Assembly: GCA_037974665.1 (NCBI GenBank)
Contig: CM075769.1
Location: forward strand, 80,667,190 to 80,731,189
Origin: Ehretia macrophylla
Lineage: Eukaryota; Streptophyta; Magnoliopsida; Boraginales; Ehretiaceae
DNA: 64,000 bases
Direction of reading: 5' to 3'
Position 1 is the stretch's first letter, and the number at the start of each line of letters is the position of its first letter. Of this stretch, positions 35,916-47,986 are shown in pieces. The position numbers and the translations under genes were made by a program. The notes beneath the pieces are model-generated. The model worked only from the letters and a program-made list of their open reading frames with translations, searched no databases and had not been told where the DNA came from.

Positions 35916-36473
35916 GTCATGTTGAGGGCACAATTCCTTTATGTGTTAACTGTTCAGTGTCCCTGCTTAGAGAGATGGCCCATTGAAAAGGCCCAATGGG
36001 CTTAACGACAACCCATCCGCTTCAACAACGCCGCATGCTTGCAAGACGTCATATCGACACGTTGAAGGGCCCTCTGATGTCCGGCAAGTAAGGTTGTCGT
36101 CCTTTTAACAGTTCACGACGCACGATTCGGGACGGAAAAATAGAGCAAAAGAAGAAAATGGGCCTAAAATTGATGAAAACGTTCGATTTTGGGCTCGAAA
36201 AATGGGCACAGCGAGCATGCTAGCTGCCCCCATCGTAGAGCTCTCAAAGAGCATTGCAACGGCATGCTGTGCGCCGCGTAACTCCTTACGGATTAAAAGT
36301 TATGGGCACCGGAGCAACGGAGACTTGGTCACAAACCCTACGCCCTCGGTTTGTGGGCCCAGCCTCTACGTGAAACGAAGTTGTCTTGCCCAATGTTCCG
36401 TGGGATTCAGTAATAGAGATTTGGTGGATAAAGTATCTTGGCAACCCTACCTAGGGCAAAAAAAATTGAAAAG

Positions 36474-36592
36474 GGGGTTCCACACGAGGACTTCCCAGGG
36501 GGTCACCTATCCCAGTACTACTCTCACCCATGCACGCTTAACTTCGGAGTTCTGATGGGATCTAGTGCATCAGTGCTGGTATGATCGCACCC
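36474..36592 (-). rRNA. 5S rRNA: 5S rRNA gene, copy 44, dimer haplotype
   Basis: Nine differences: the copy 40 set plus A80G and T62A. Class A upstream spacer. Confidence 0.95.
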
Positions 36593-37149
36593 GTCATGTT
36601 GAGGGCACAGTTCCTATATGTGTTAACAGTTCACAGTCCCAGCCTAGAATGACGGCCCATTCAAAAAGCCAATGGGCTTAATGACAACCCATCCCCTTCA
36701 ACAACGCAGCATCCTCGCAAGACGTGATATCGACACGTTGTAGGGGCCTCTGATGTCCCGCGAGTTAGGTTGTCGTCCTTTTAACAGTTCACGACGTACG
36801 ATCCGGGATGGAAAAACAAAGCAAAAGAAGAAAAATGGCCTCAAACTGATAAAAACTTTCGATTTTGGGCTCCAAAAATGGGCACAACGAGCATGTTGGC
36901 TGCCCCCATCGTAGAGCTCTCAGAGAGCTTTGCAACGGTATGATGTGTGCCTCGTAACTCCTTATAGATCAGAAGTTATGGGCACCGGAGCGACGGAGAC
37001 CTGGTCACAAACCCTACGCCCTCGGTTTGCGGGCCCAACCTCTACAAGAAGCGAAGTTTTGCAGCCCAATGCTCCGTGGGATTCTGTAATAGAGATTTGG
37101 TGGATAAAGTATCTTGGCAACCCTAACCAGGGCAAAAAATATTGAAAAG

Positions 37150-37268
37150 GGGGTACAACACGAGGACTTCCCAGGGGGTCAACCATCCTAGTACTACTCT
37201 CGCCCAAGCACGCTTAACTTTGGAGTTCTAATGAGATCCGGTTCATTAGTGCTGGTATGATCGCACCC
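37150..37268 (-). rRNA. 5S rRNA: 5S rRNA gene, copy 45
   Basis: Same six differences as copy 43 (G87T, G48A, C39T, C35T and others), marking the dimer repeat. Class T spacer, GTGTCCCTGC subtype. Confidence 0.96.
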
Positions 37269-37826
37269 GTCATGTTGAGGGCACAATTCCTTTATGTGTT
37301 AACTGTTCAGTGTCCCTGCTTAGAGAGATGGCCCATTGAAAAGGCCCAATGGGCTTAACGACAACCCATCCGCTTCAACAACGCCGCATGCTTGCAAGAC
37401 GTCATATCGACACGTTGAAGGGCCCTCTGATGTCCTACAAGTAACATTGTCGTCGTTTTAACAATTCACGACGCACGATCCGAGACGGAAAAATTGAACA
37501 AAAGAAGAAAAGTGGACTAAAACTGATGAAAACGTTTGATTTTGTGCTCGAAAAATGGGCACACCGAGCATGCTGGCTGCCCCCGTCGTAGAGCTCTCAG
37601 AGAGCTTTGCAACGGTATGTTGTGCGCCGCGTAACTCCTTATGGATCAAAACTTATGGGCACCGGAGCGACGGAGACCTGGTCACAAACCCTACGTCCTC
37701 GGTTTTTGGGCCCAGCTTCTACGTGAAACGAAGTTGTCTTGCCCAATGTTCCGTGGGATTCAGTAATAGAGATTTGGTGGATAAAGTATCTTGGCAACCC
37801 TAACTAGGGCAAAAAAAATTGAAAAG

Positions 37827-37945
37827 GGGGTTCCACACGAGGACTTCCCAGGGGGTCACCCATCCTAGTACTACTCTCGCCCAAGCACGCTTAACTTCGG
37901 AGTTCTGATGGGATCCGGTGCATTAGTGCTGGTATGATCGCACCC
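37827..37945 (-). rRNA. 5S rRNA: 5S rRNA gene, copy 46, GGAACC 3' end
   Basis: Only C114A and T112G differ from consensus, as in copy 37. Class A upstream spacer. Confidence 0.97.
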
Positions 37946-38503
37946 GTCATGTTGAGGGCACAATTCCTATATGTGTTAACGGTTCACAGTCCCAGCCTAG
38001 AGAGATGGCCCATTCAAAAAGCCCAATGGGCTTAATGACAACCCATCCCCTTCAACAACGCAGCATCCTCGCAAGACGTGATATCGACACATTGTAGGGG
38101 CCTCTAATGTCCTGCGAGTCAGGTTGTCATACTTTTAATAGTTCACGACGTACGATCCGGTATGGAAAAACAGAGCAAAAGAAGAAAAGTGTCCTGAAAT
38201 TGATGAAAACGTTCGATTTTGGGCTCCAAAAATGGGCACAGCGAGCAAGATGGCTGCCCCCGTCGTAGAGCTGTCAGAGAGCTTTGCACCGGTATGTTGT
38301 GCGCTGCGTAACTCCTTGCGGATCAAAAGTTATGGGCACCGGAGCGACGGAGACCTGGTCACAAGCCCTACGCCCTCGGTTTGCGGGCCCAGCCTCTACG
38401 GGAAGCGAAGTTGTCTGGCCCAATGTTTCGTAGGATTCTGTAATATAGATTTGGTGGATAGAGTATCTTGGCAACTCTAACCAGGGCAAAAAAAATTGGA
38501 AAG

Positions 38504-38622
38504 GGGTTGCAACACGAGGACTTCCCAAGGGGTAACCCATCCTAGTACTACTCTCGCCCATGCACGCTTAACTTCGGAGTTCTGATGGGATCCGGTGCAT
38601 TAGTGCTGGTATGATCTCCCCC
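38504..38622 (-). rRNA. 5S rRNA: 5S rRNA gene, copy 47, altered 5' end
   Basis: Six differences: C116A, C95T, G89T, T62A, C6A, T4G. The transcript would start GGGGGAGATC. Shared with copies 54 and 66. Helix I is weakened at several pairs. Class T upstream spacer. Confidence 0.95.
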
Positions 38623-39179
38623 GTCATGTTGAGGGCACAATTCCTTTATGTGTTAACCGTTCAGAGTCCCTGCTTAGAGAGATGGCCCATTCAAAAGGCC
38701 CAATGGGCTTAACGACAACCCATCCGCTTCAACAACGCAGCATGCTTGCAAGACATGATATCGACATGTTGTAGGGCCCTATGATGTCCCGCGAGTCAGG
38801 TTGTCGTCCTTTTAACAGTTGACGACGTACGATCCGGGACGGAAAAACAGAGCAAAAGAAGAAAAGTGGCCTGAAACTGATGAAAACGTTCGATTTTGGG
38901 CTCCAAAAATGGGCGCAGCGAGAAAGCTGGCTGCCCCGTCGTAGAGCTCTCATAGAGCTTTGCAACTGTATGCTGTGCTCCGCTTAACTCCTTACGGATC
39001 AAAAGCTATGGGCACCGAAGCGACGGAGACCTGGTCACAAATCCTACGCCCTTGGTTTGCTGGCCCAGCCTCTACGTGACACGAAGTTGTCTTGCCCAAT
39101 GTTCCGTAGGATTCAGTAATATAGATCTGGTGGATAAAGTATCTTGGCAACCCTAACCAGGACAAAAAAAATTTAAAAG

Positions 39180-39298
39180 GGGGTGCAACACGAGGACTTC
39201 CCAGGGGGTCACCCATTCTAGTACTACTCTCGCCCAAGAACGCTTAACTTCGGAGTTCTGATGGAATCCAGTGCATTAGTGCTGGTATGATCGCACCC
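39180..39298 (-). rRNA. 5S rRNA: 5S rRNA gene, copy 48
   Basis: Four differences: G82A, G60T, C34T, C29T. G82A is shared with copy 55. Class T upstream spacer. Confidence 0.96.
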
Positions 39299-39857
39299 GT
39301 CATGTTGAGGGCACAATTCCTTTATGTGTTAATTGTTCAGAGTCCCAGCCTAGAGATATGGCCCATTCAAAAAGCCCAATGGGCTTAACGACAACCCATC
39401 CACTTCAACAACGAAGCATGCTTGCAAGACGTGATATCGACACGTTGTAGGGCCCTCTGATGTCCAGCGAGTCTGGTTGTCGTCCTTTTAACAGTTCACG
39501 ACGTACGATCCAGGACGGAAAAACGGTGCAAAAGAAGAAAAGTGGCTTGAACCTGATGAAAATGTTCGATTTTGGTCTCCAAAAAGGGCACATCAAACAT
39601 ACTTGATGCCCCTGTCGTAAAGCTCTCAGAGAGAGCTTTGAAACGGTATGTTGTGCGCCGCGTAACTCCTTACAGATCAAAAGTTATGGGCACCGTAGCG
39701 ACGGAGACTTGGTCACAAACCCTACGCCCTCGGTTTGCAGGCCCAGCCTCTATGTGAAATGAAGTTGTCTCGCCCAATGTTCCGTGGGATTCAGTAATAG
39801 AGATTTGGTGGATAAAGTATCTTAGCAACCCTAACCAGGGCAAAAAAATTTGAAAAG

Positions 39858-39976
39858 GGGGTGCAACACGAGGACATCCCAGGGGGTCACCCATCCTAGT
39901 ACCACTCTCACCCAAGCACGCTTAACTTCGGAGTTCTGATGGGATCCGGTGCATTAGTGCTGGTATGATCGCACAC
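39858..39976 (-). rRNA. 5S rRNA: 5S rRNA gene, copy 49
   Basis: Four differences: A101T, A74G, C67T, G2T. A101T is shared with copies 57 and 69. The spacer on its 3' side has the 2-bp expanded GAGAGAGCT palindrome. Upstream region CCAATATG. Confidence 0.96.
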
Positions 39977-40537
39977 GACATGTTGAGGGCACAATTCCAA
40001 TATGTGTTAACAGTTCACAGTCCCAGCCTAGAGAGATGGCCCATTCAAAAACCCCAATGGGCTTAACGACAACGCATCCGCTGCAACAACGCAGCATGCT
40101 TGCAAGACGTGATATCGACACGTTGTAGGGCCCTCTGATGTCCCGCGAGTCTGGTTGTTGTCCTTTTAACAGTTCACGACGTACGATCCGGGACGAAAAA
40201 ACGGTGCAAAAGAAGAAAAGTGGCTTGAAACTGATGAAAATGTTCGATTTTGGGCTCCAAAAAGGGCACAGCAAACATACTTGCTGCCCCCGTCGTAGAG
40301 CTCTCAGAGAGAGCTTTGCAACGGTATGCTGTGTGCCGCATAACTCTTTACGGATTAAAAGTTATGGGCACCGTAGCGACGGAGACCTGGTCACAAGCCC
40401 CACGCACTCGGTTTGCAAGCCCAGCCTCTAAGTGAAGCGAAGTTGTCTAGCCCAAGGTGCCTTGTGATTCTGTAATAGAAATGTGGTGGATAAAGTATCA
40501 TGGCAACCCTAACCGGGGTAAAAAAAATTGAAAATGG

Positions 40538-40656
40538 GGGGTGCAACACGAGGACTTCCAAGCGGGTTACCCATCCTAGTACTACTCTCGCCCAAGCACG
40601 CTTAACTTCAGAGTTCTGATGGGATCCGGTGCATTAGTACTGGTATGATCGCACCC
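40538..40656 (-). rRNA. 5S rRNA: 5S rRNA gene, copy 50
   Basis: Five differences: G97T, C94G, G89A, C47T, C18T. The 97/94/89 triple in box C is shared with copies 58 and 70. Class A upstream spacer. Confidence 0.96.
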
Positions 40657-41214
40657 GTCATGTTGAGGGCACAATTCCTATATGTGTTAACGGTTCACAG
40701 TCCCAGCCTAGAGAGATGGCCCATTCAAAAAGCCCAATGGGCTTAATGACAACCCATCCCCTTCAACAACATACCATCCTCGCAAGACGTGATATCGACA
40801 CGTTGTAGGGGCCTCTGATGTCCCGCGAGTCAGGTTGTCGTCCTTTTAACAGTTCACGACGTACGATCCGGGATGGAAAAACAGAGCAAAAGAAGAAAAA
40901 TGGCCTCAAACTAATGAAAACGATCGATTTTGGGCTCCGAAAATTGGCACAGCGAGCAAGCTGGCTGCCCCCGTAGTAGAGCTCTCAGAGAGCTTTGCAA
41001 CGGTATGATGTGCGCCTCGTAACTCCTTACGGATCAGAAGTTATAGGCACCGGAGCGACGGAGACCTGGTCACAAACTCTACGCCCTCGGTTTGCGGGCC
41101 CAGCCTCTACAAGAAGCGAAGTTTTCCTGCCCAATGTTCCGTGGGATTTAGTAATAGAGATTTGGTGGATAAAGTATCTTGGCAACCCTAACCGGAGCAA
41201 AAATAATTGAAAAG

Positions 41215-41333
41215 GGGGTGCAACACGAGGACTTCCCAGGGGGTCACCCATCCTAGTACTACTCTCTTCCAAGCACGCTTAACTTCGGAGTTCTGATGGG
41301 ATCCGGTGCATTAGTGCTGGTATGATCGCACCC
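41215..41333 (-). rRNA. 5S rRNA: 5S rRNA gene, copy 51
   Basis: Two differences, C67A and G66A. Class A upstream spacer. Confidence 0.97.
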
Positions 41334-41890
41334 GTCATGTTGAGGGCACAATTCCTATATGTGTTAACGGTTCACAGTCCCAGCCTAGAGAGATGGCCCA
41401 TTCAAAAAGCCCAATGGGCTTAATGACAACCCATCCCCTTCAACAACGCAGCATCCTCGCAATACGTGATATCGACACGTTGATGGGACCTCTGATGTCC
41501 CGCGAGTCAGGTTGTCGTCCTTTTAACAGTTCACGACGTACGATCCGGGATGGAAAAACAGAGCAAAAGAATAAAAATGGCCTCAAACTGATGAAAACTT
41601 TCGATTTTGGGCTCCAAAAATGGGCACAGCGAGCAAGTTGGCTGCCCCCATCGTAAAGCTCTCAGAGAGCTTTGCAACGGTATGATGTGCACCTCGGAAC
41701 TCCTTACGGATCAGAAGTTATGGGCACCGGAGCGACGGAGACCTGGTCACAAACCCTACGCCCTCGGTTTGCGGGCCCAACCTCTACAAGAAGCGAAGTT
41801 TTCCGGCCCAATGCTCCGTGGGATTCAGTAATAGAGATTTGGTGGATAAAGTATCTTGGCAACCCTAACCAAGGCAAAAAAAATTGAAAA

Positions 41891-42009
41891 GGGGTACAAC
41901 ACGAGGACATCCCAGGGGGTCACCCATCCTAGTACTACTCTCGCCCAAGCACGATTAACTTCGGAGTTCTGATGGGATCCGATGCATTAGTGCTGGTATG
42001 ATCGCACCC
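41891..42009 (-). rRNA. 5S rRNA: 5S rRNA gene, copy 52
   Basis: Four differences: C114T, A101T, G56T (box A), C28T. Class T spacer, GTGTCCCTGC subtype. Confidence 0.96.
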
Positions 42010-42566
42010 GTAATGTTGAAGGCACAATTCCTTTATGTGTTAACTGTTCAGTGTCCCTGCTTAGAGAGATGGCCCATTGAAAAGGCCCAATGGGCTTAAC
42101 GACAACCCATCCGCTTCAACAACGCAGCATGCTTGCAAGATGTCATATCGACACGTTGAAGGGCCCTCTGATGTCCTGCAAGTAACGTTGTCGTCGTTTT
42201 AACAATTCACGACGCACGATCCGAGACGGAAAAATTGAACAAAAGAAGAAAAGTGGACTAAAACTGATGAAAACGTTTGATTTTGTGCTCGAAAAATGGG
42301 CACAACGAGAATGCTTACTGCCCCTGTCATAGAGCTCTCAAAGAGCTTTGCAACGGTATGCTGTGCGCCGCGTAACTCCTTACAGATTAAAAGTTATGGG
42401 CACCGGTGCAACGGTGACCTGGTCACAAACCCTACGACCTCGGTTTTTGGGCCCAGCCTCTACGTGAAGCGAAGTTGTCTTGCCCAATGTTCCGTGGGAT
42501 TCGATAATAGAGATTTGGTGGATAAAGTATCTTGGCAACCCTACCAGAGCAAAAAAAATTGAAAAG

Positions 42567-42685
42567 GGGGTGCAACACGAGGACCTCCCAGGGGGTCACC
42601 CACCCTAGTACTACTCTCGCCCAAGCACGCTTAACTTCGGAGTTCTAATGGGATCCGGTGCATTAGTGCTGGTATGATCGCACCA
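42567..42685 (-). rRNA. 5S rRNA: 5S rRNA gene, copy 53
   Basis: Four differences: A101G, A83G, C39T, G1T. Class A upstream spacer. Confidence 0.96.
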
Positions 42686-43242
42686 GTCATGTTGAGAGCA
42701 CAATTCCTATATGTGTTAATGGTTCACAGTCCCAGCCTAGAGAGATGGCCCATTCAAAAGGCCCAATGGGCTTAACGACAACCCACCCGCTTCAACAACG
42801 CAGCATCCTCGCAAGACGTGATATCGACACGTTGTAGGGGCCTCTGATGTCCAGCGAGTCAGGTTTCATCCTTTTAACAGTTCACGACGTACGATCCGGG
42901 ATGGAAAAACGGAGCAAAAGAAGAAAAATGGCCTCAAACTGATGAAAACATTTGATTTTGGGCTCCAAAAATGGGCATAGCGAGCAAGATGGCTGCCCCC
43001 GTCGTAGAGATGTCAGAGAGCTTTGCAATGGTATGTTGTGCGCCGCGTAACTCCTTGCTGATCAAAAGTTATGGGCACCGGAGCGACGGAGACCTGGTCA
43101 CAAGCCCTACGCCCTAGGTTTGCGGGCCCAGCCTCTACATGAAGCGAAGTTGTCTTGCCCAATGTTCCGTAGGATTCTGTAATATAGATTTGGTGGATAG
43201 AGTATCTTGGCAACTCTAACCAGCGCCAAAAAAATTGAAAAG

Positions 43243-43361
43243 GGGTTGCCACCCGAGCACTTCCCAGGGGGTCCCCCATCCTAGTACTACTCTCGCCCAA
43301 GCTCGCTTAACTTCGGAGTTCTGATGGGATCCGGTGCATTAGTGCTGGTATGATCTCCCCC
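43243..43361 (-). rRNA. 5S rRNA: 5S rRNA gene, copy 54, altered 5' end
   Basis: About eight differences, including C116A, T112G, T109G, C104G, T88G, T59A, C6A and T4G. Same altered start as copies 47 and 66; helix I is heavily disrupted. Class T upstream spacer. Confidence 0.94.
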
Positions 43362-43920
43362 GTCATGTTGAGGGCACAATTCCTTTATGTGTTAACCGTT
43401 CAGAGTCCCTGCTTAGAGAGATGGCCCATTCAAAAGGCCCAATGGGCTTAACGACAACCCATCCGCTTCAACAACGCAGCATGCTTGCAAGACATGATAT
43501 CGACATGTTGTAGGGCCCTATGATGTCCCGCGAGTCAGGTTGCCGTCATTTTAACAGTTGACGACGTACGATCCAGGACGAAAAAATAGGGCAAAAGATG
43601 AAAAGTGGCCTGAAACTGATGAAAACGTTCGATTTTGGGCTCAAAAAATGGGCAAAACAGGCAAGCTGGCTGCCCCCGTCTTAGAGCTCTCAGAGATATT
43701 TGCAACTGTTTGCTGTGCTCCGCGTAACTCCTTACGGATCAAAAGCTATGGGCACCGAAGCGACGGAGACCTGGTCACAAATCCTACGCCCTTGGTTTGC
43801 GGGCCCAGCCTCTACGTGACACGAAGTTGTCTTGCCCAATGTTCCGTAGGATTGAGTAATATAGATCTGGTGGATCAAGTATCTTGGCAACCCTAACCAG
43901 GACAAAAAAAATTGAAAGGG

Positions 43921-44039
43921 GGGGTGCAACACGAGGACTTCCCAGTGGGTCACCCATTCTAGTACTACTCTCGCCCAAGCACGCTTAACTTTGGAGTTCT
44001 GATGGGATCCGGTGCATTAGTGCTGGTATGATCGCACTC
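43921..44039 (-). rRNA. 5S rRNA: 5S rRNA gene, copy 55
   Basis: Four differences: C94A, G82A, G48A, G2A. Counterpart of copy 48 in the second five-unit block. Class T upstream spacer. Confidence 0.96.
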
Positions 44040-44582
44040 GTCATGTTGAGGGCACAATTCCTTTATGTTTTAACTATTCAGAGTCCTAGCTTAGGGAGAT
44101 GGCCCATTCAAAAGGCCCAAAGGGCTTAACGACAACCCATCTGCTTCAACAATGCAGCATGCTTGCAAGACGTGATATCAACACGTTGTAGGGCCCTCTG
44201 ATGTCCCGCAAGTCTGGTTGTCGTCTTTTTAACAGTTCACGACGTACGAACCGGGACAGAAAAACAGTGCACAAGAAGAAAAGTGGGTTCAAACTGATAA
44301 AAATATTCGATTTTGAGCTCCAAAAAGGGCACAGCAAAAATACTTGCTGCCCCCGTCGTAGAGCACTCAGAGAGAGCTTTGCAACGGTATGCTGTGCGCC
44401 GCGTAACTCCTTACGGATCAAAAGTTATGGGCACCGAAGCGACGGAGACCTGGTCACAAACCCTACGCCCTCGTTTTGCGGGCCTAGCCTCTATGTGAAA
44501 CGAAGTTGTCTTGCCCAATGTTCCGTGGGATTCAGTAATAGAGATTTGGTGGATAAAGTATCTTGGCAACCCTAACCAAGGC

Positions 44583-44598
44583 AAAAAAAATTGAAAAG
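44583..44598 (-). terminator. RNA polymerase III terminator of copy 56
   Basis: Directly after the gene 3' end the transcript strand has TTTT, then CAA and a run of T (plus-strand A8-TT-G-A4). T4 or longer runs terminate polymerase III. The same double T-run follows nearly every copy. Confidence 0.88.
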
Positions 44599-44717
44599 GG
44601 GGTGCAACACGAGGACTTCCCAGGGGGTCACCCATCCTAGTACTACTCTCGCCCAAGCACGCTTAACTTCGGAGTTCTGATGGGATCCGGTGCATTAGTG
44701 CTGGTATGATCGCACCC
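44599..44717 (-). rRNA. 5S rRNA: 5S rRNA gene, copy 56, consensus reference
   Basis: This is the only copy that matches the window consensus at every base. It encodes the 5S RNA of the large ribosomal subunit, made by RNA polymerase III with TFIIIA. The transcript reads 5' GGGTGCGATCATACC and ends GTTGCACCCC, so both ends pair to form helix I. In this 119-nt numbering 1 pairs with 118, 5 with 114 and 6 with 113. The start was set at the first G of GGGTGCG, with C at -1. Box A, IE and box C of the internal control region are unaltered relative to the consensus. The upstream region is class A and the downstream side has an intact T-run terminator. It is the best candidate in the window for a functional copy. 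Confidence 0.98.
44621..44668 (-). promoter_or_regulatory. Internal control region of copy 56 (box A, IE, box C)
   Basis: By the standard plant 5S layout, box A lies near +50 to +64, the intermediate element near +67 to +72 and box C near +80 to +97. These bind TFIIIA. Boundaries are transferred from known plant 5S genes; the same interval exists in every copy. Confidence 0.75.
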
Positions 44718-44744
44718 GTCATGTTGAGGGCACAATTCCTATAT
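44718..44744 (-). promoter_or_regulatory. Upstream 5S promoter of copy 56
   Basis: On the - strand there is an ATATA motif at -27 to -23 (44740-44744), a GC pair at -14/-13 (44730-44731) and C at -1 (44718). This is close to the TATA (-28), GC (-12) and C (-1) elements known for Arabidopsis 5S genes. Class T units have ATAAA in the same place. Confidence 0.8.
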
Positions 44745-44779
44745 GTGTTAACGGTTCACAGTCCTAGCCTAGAGAGATG

Positions 44780-44805
44780 GCCCATTCAAAAAGCCCAATG
44801 GGCTT
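44780..44805. promoter_or_regulatory. Upstream hairpin and site-II-like palindrome, reference unit
   Basis: GCCCATT (44780-44786) and AATGGGC (44797-44803) form a 7-bp stem with a 10-nt loop. Overlapping it, AAGCCCA-A-TGGGCTT (44791-44805) is a single-centre palindrome at -74 to -88. TGGGCT/AGCCCA matches plant site II elements (TGGGCY) found in ribosomal-protein promoters. Function here is inferred. The block is repeated, with variants, in almost every unit. Confidence 0.6.
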
Positions 44806-45276
44806 AACGACAACCCATCCGCTTCAACAACGAAGCATGCTTGCAAGACGTGATATCGACACGTTGTAGGGCCCTCTGATGTCCCGCGAGTCTGGTTGTC
44901 GTCCTTTTAACAGTTCACGACGTACGATCCACGATGGAAAAACAGTGCAAAAGAAGAAAACTGGCTTGAAACTGATGAAAATGTTCGATTTTGGGCTCCA
45001 AAAAGGGCACAACAAACATACTTGATGCCCCCGTCGTAGAGCTCTCAGAGAGAGCTTTACAACGGTATGTTGTACACCGCGTAACTCCTTACAGATCAAA
45101 AGTTATGGGCACCATAGCGACGGAGACTTGGTCACAAACCCTACGCCCTCGGTTTGCGGGCCCAGCCTCTATGTGAAATGAAGTTGTCTCGCCCAATGTT
45201 CCGTGGGATTCAGTAATAGAGATTTGGTGGATAAAGTATCTTAGCAACCCTAACCAGGGCAAAAAAATTTGAAAAG

Positions 45277-45395
45277 GGGGTGCAACACGAGGACATCCCA
45301 GGGGGTCACCCATCCTAGTACTACTCTCGCCCAAGCACGCTTAACTTTGGAGTTCTGATGGGATCCAGTGCATTAGTGCTTGTATGATCGCACCT
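45277..45395 (-). rRNA. 5S rRNA: 5S rRNA gene, copy 57
   Basis: Five differences: A101T, G48A, C29T, C15A, G1A. Identical to copy 69, 12 units away. Class A upstream spacer. Confidence 0.96.
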
Positions 45396-45956
45396 GACAT
45401 GTTGAGGGCACAATTCCTATATGTGTTAACAGTTCACAGTCCCAGCCTAGAGAGATGGCCCATTCAAAAACCCCAATGGGCTTAACGACAACCCATCCGC
45501 TTCAACAACGCAACATGCTTGCAAGACGTGATATCGACACGTTGTAGGGCCCTCTGATGTCCCGCGAGTCTGGTTGTCGTCCTTTTAACAGTTCACGACG
45601 TACGATCCGGGATGGAAAAACAGTGCAAAAGAAGAAAAGTGGCTTGAAACTGATGAAAATGTTCGATTTTGGGCTCCAAAAAGGGCACAGCAAACATAAT
45701 TGCTGCCCCCGTCGAAGAGCTCTCAGAGAGAGCTTTGCAACGGTATGCTGTGTGCCGCATAACTCTTTACGGATTAAAAGTTATGGGCACCGTAGCGACG
45801 GAGACCTGGTCACAAGCCCCACGCACTCGGTTTGCAAGCCCAGCCTCTAAGTGAAGCGAAGTTGTCTAGCCCAAGGTGCCTTGTGATTCTGTAATAGAAA
45901 TGTGGTGGATAAAGTATCATGGCAACCCTAACCGGGGTAAAAAAAATTGAAAATGG

Positions 45957-46075
45957 AGGGTGCAACACGAGGACTTCCAAGCGAGTTACCCATCCTAGTA
46001 CTACTCTCGCCCAAGCACGCTTAACTTCAGAGTTCTGATGGGATCCGGTGCATTAGTACTGGTATGATCGCACCC
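45957..46075 (-). rRNA. 5S rRNA: 5S rRNA gene, copy 58
   Basis: Seven differences: C119T, G97T, C94G, C92T, G89A, C47T, C18T. Counterpart of copies 50 and 70. Class A-like upstream region. Confidence 0.95.
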
Positions 46076-46632
46076 TTCATGTTGAGGGCACAATTCTTAT
46101 ATGTGTTAACGGTTCACAGTCCCAGCCTAGAGAGATGGACCATTCAAAAGGCCCAATGGGCTTAATGACAAACCATCCTATTCAACAACGCAGCATCCTC
46201 GCAAGACGTGATATCGACACGTTGTAGGGACCTCTGATGTCCCGCGAGTCAGGTTGTCGTCCTTTTAACAGTTCACGACGTACGATCCGGGATGGAAAAA
46301 CAGAGCAAAAGAAAAAAATGGCCTCAAACTGATGAAAACGATCGATTTTGGGCTCCAAAAATGGGCACAGCGAGAAAGCTGGCTGCCCCCGTCGTGGAGC
46401 TCTCAGAGAGCTTTGCAACGGTATGATGTGCGCCTCGTAACTCCTTACGGATCAGAAGTTATAGGCACCGGAGCGACGGAGACCTGGTCACAAACCCTAC
46501 GCCCTCGGTTTGCGGGCCTAGCCTCTACAAGAAGTGAAGTTTTCCTGCCCAATGTTCCGTGGGATTCTGTAATAGAGATTTGGTGGATAAAGTATCTTGG
46601 CAACCCTAACCAAGGCAAAAAAAATTGAAAAG

Positions 46633-46751
46633 GGGGTACAACACGAGGACTTCCCAGGGGGTCACCCTTCCTAGTACTACTCTCTCCCAATCACGCTTAA
46701 CTTCGGAGTTCTGACGGTATCCAGTGCATTAGTGCTGGTATGATCGCACCC
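46633..46751 (-). rRNA. 5S rRNA: 5S rRNA gene, copy 59
   Basis: Seven differences: C114T, T84A, C67A, C61A, A37G, C34A, C29T. Class A upstream spacer. Confidence 0.95.
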
Positions 46752-47309
46752 GTCATGTTGAGGGCACAATTCCTATATGTGTTAACGGTTCACAGTCCCA
46801 GCCTAGAGAGATGGCCCATTCAAAAAGCCCAATGGGCTTAATGACAACCCATCCCCTTCAACAACGCAGCATCCTCGCAAGACGTGATATCGACACGTTG
46901 TAGGGGCCTCTGATGTCCCGCGAGTTAGGTTGTCGTCCTTTTAACAGTTCACGACGTACGATCCGGGATGGAAAAACAGAGCAAAAGAAGAAAAATGGCC
47001 TCAAACTGATGAAAACTTTCGATTTTGGGCTCCAAAAATGGGCACAGCGAGCAAGTTGGCTGCCCCCATCGTAGAGCTCTCAGAGAGCTTTGCAACGGTA
47101 TGATGTGCGCCTCGTAACTCCTTACGGATCAGAAGTTATGGGCACCGGAGCGACGGAGACCTGGTCACAAACCCTACGCCCTCGGTTTGCGGGCCCAACC
47201 TCTACAAGAAGCGAAGTTTTCCTGCCCAATGTTCCGTGGGATTCAGTAATAGAGATTTGGTGGATAAAGTATCTTGGCAACCCTAACCAGGGCAAAAAAA
47301 ATTGAAAAG

Positions 47310-47428
47310 GGGGTACAACACGAGGACTTCCCAGGGGGTCACCCATCCTAGTACTACTCTCGCCCAAGCACGCTTAACTTCGGAGTTCTGATGGGATCCG
47401 GTGCATTAGTGCTGGTATGATCGCACCC
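47310..47428 (-). rRNA. 5S rRNA: 5S rRNA gene, copy 60
   Basis: One difference, C114T, which leaves a G5-U114 wobble. A good candidate for a usable copy. Class T spacer, GTGTCCCTGC subtype. Confidence 0.98.
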
Positions 47429-47986
47429 GTCATGTTGAGGGCACAATTCCTTTATGTGTTAACTGTTCAGTGTCCCTGCTTAGAGAGATGGCCCATTGAA
47501 AAGGCCCAATGGGCTTAACGACAACCCATCCGCTTCAACAACGCAGCATGCTTGCAAGACGTCATATCGACACGTTGAAGGGCCCTCTGATGTCCTGCAA
47601 GTAAGGTTGTCGTCCTTTTAAGAATTCACGACGCACGATCCGAGACGGAAAAATTGAACAAAAGAAGAAAAGTGGACTAAAACTGATGAAAACGTTTGAT
47701 TTTGTGCTCGAAAAATGGGCAAAACGAGAATGCTTACTGCCCCCGTCGTAGAGCTCTCAAAGAGCTTTGCAACGGTATGCTGTGCGCCGCGTAACTCCTT
47801 ACGGATTAAAAGTTATGGGCACCGGAGCAACGGAGACCTGGTCACAAATCCTACGCCCTTGGTTTGCGGGCCCAGCCTCTACGTGAAACGAAGTTGTCTT
47901 GCCCAATGTTCCGTGGGATTCAGTAATAGAGATTTGGTGGATAAAGTATCTTGGCAACCCTAACTAGGGCAAAAAAAATTGAAAAG

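Larger units (their letters stand above)
38504..40656 (-). repeat. Higher-order block, first occurrence (copies 47-50)
   Basis: Four units carrying the altered-start gene, the G82A gene, the A101T gene and the G97T/C94G/G89A gene, in that order. The same order recurs at copies 54-58 and 66-70, each with one more unit (56, 68) in the middle. Confidence 0.8.
43243..46075 (-). repeat. Higher-order block, second occurrence (copies 54-58)
   Basis: Five units in the order altered start, G82A, consensus, A101T, G97T/C94G/G89A. Copies 57 and 69 are identical genes. Confidence 0.82.
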
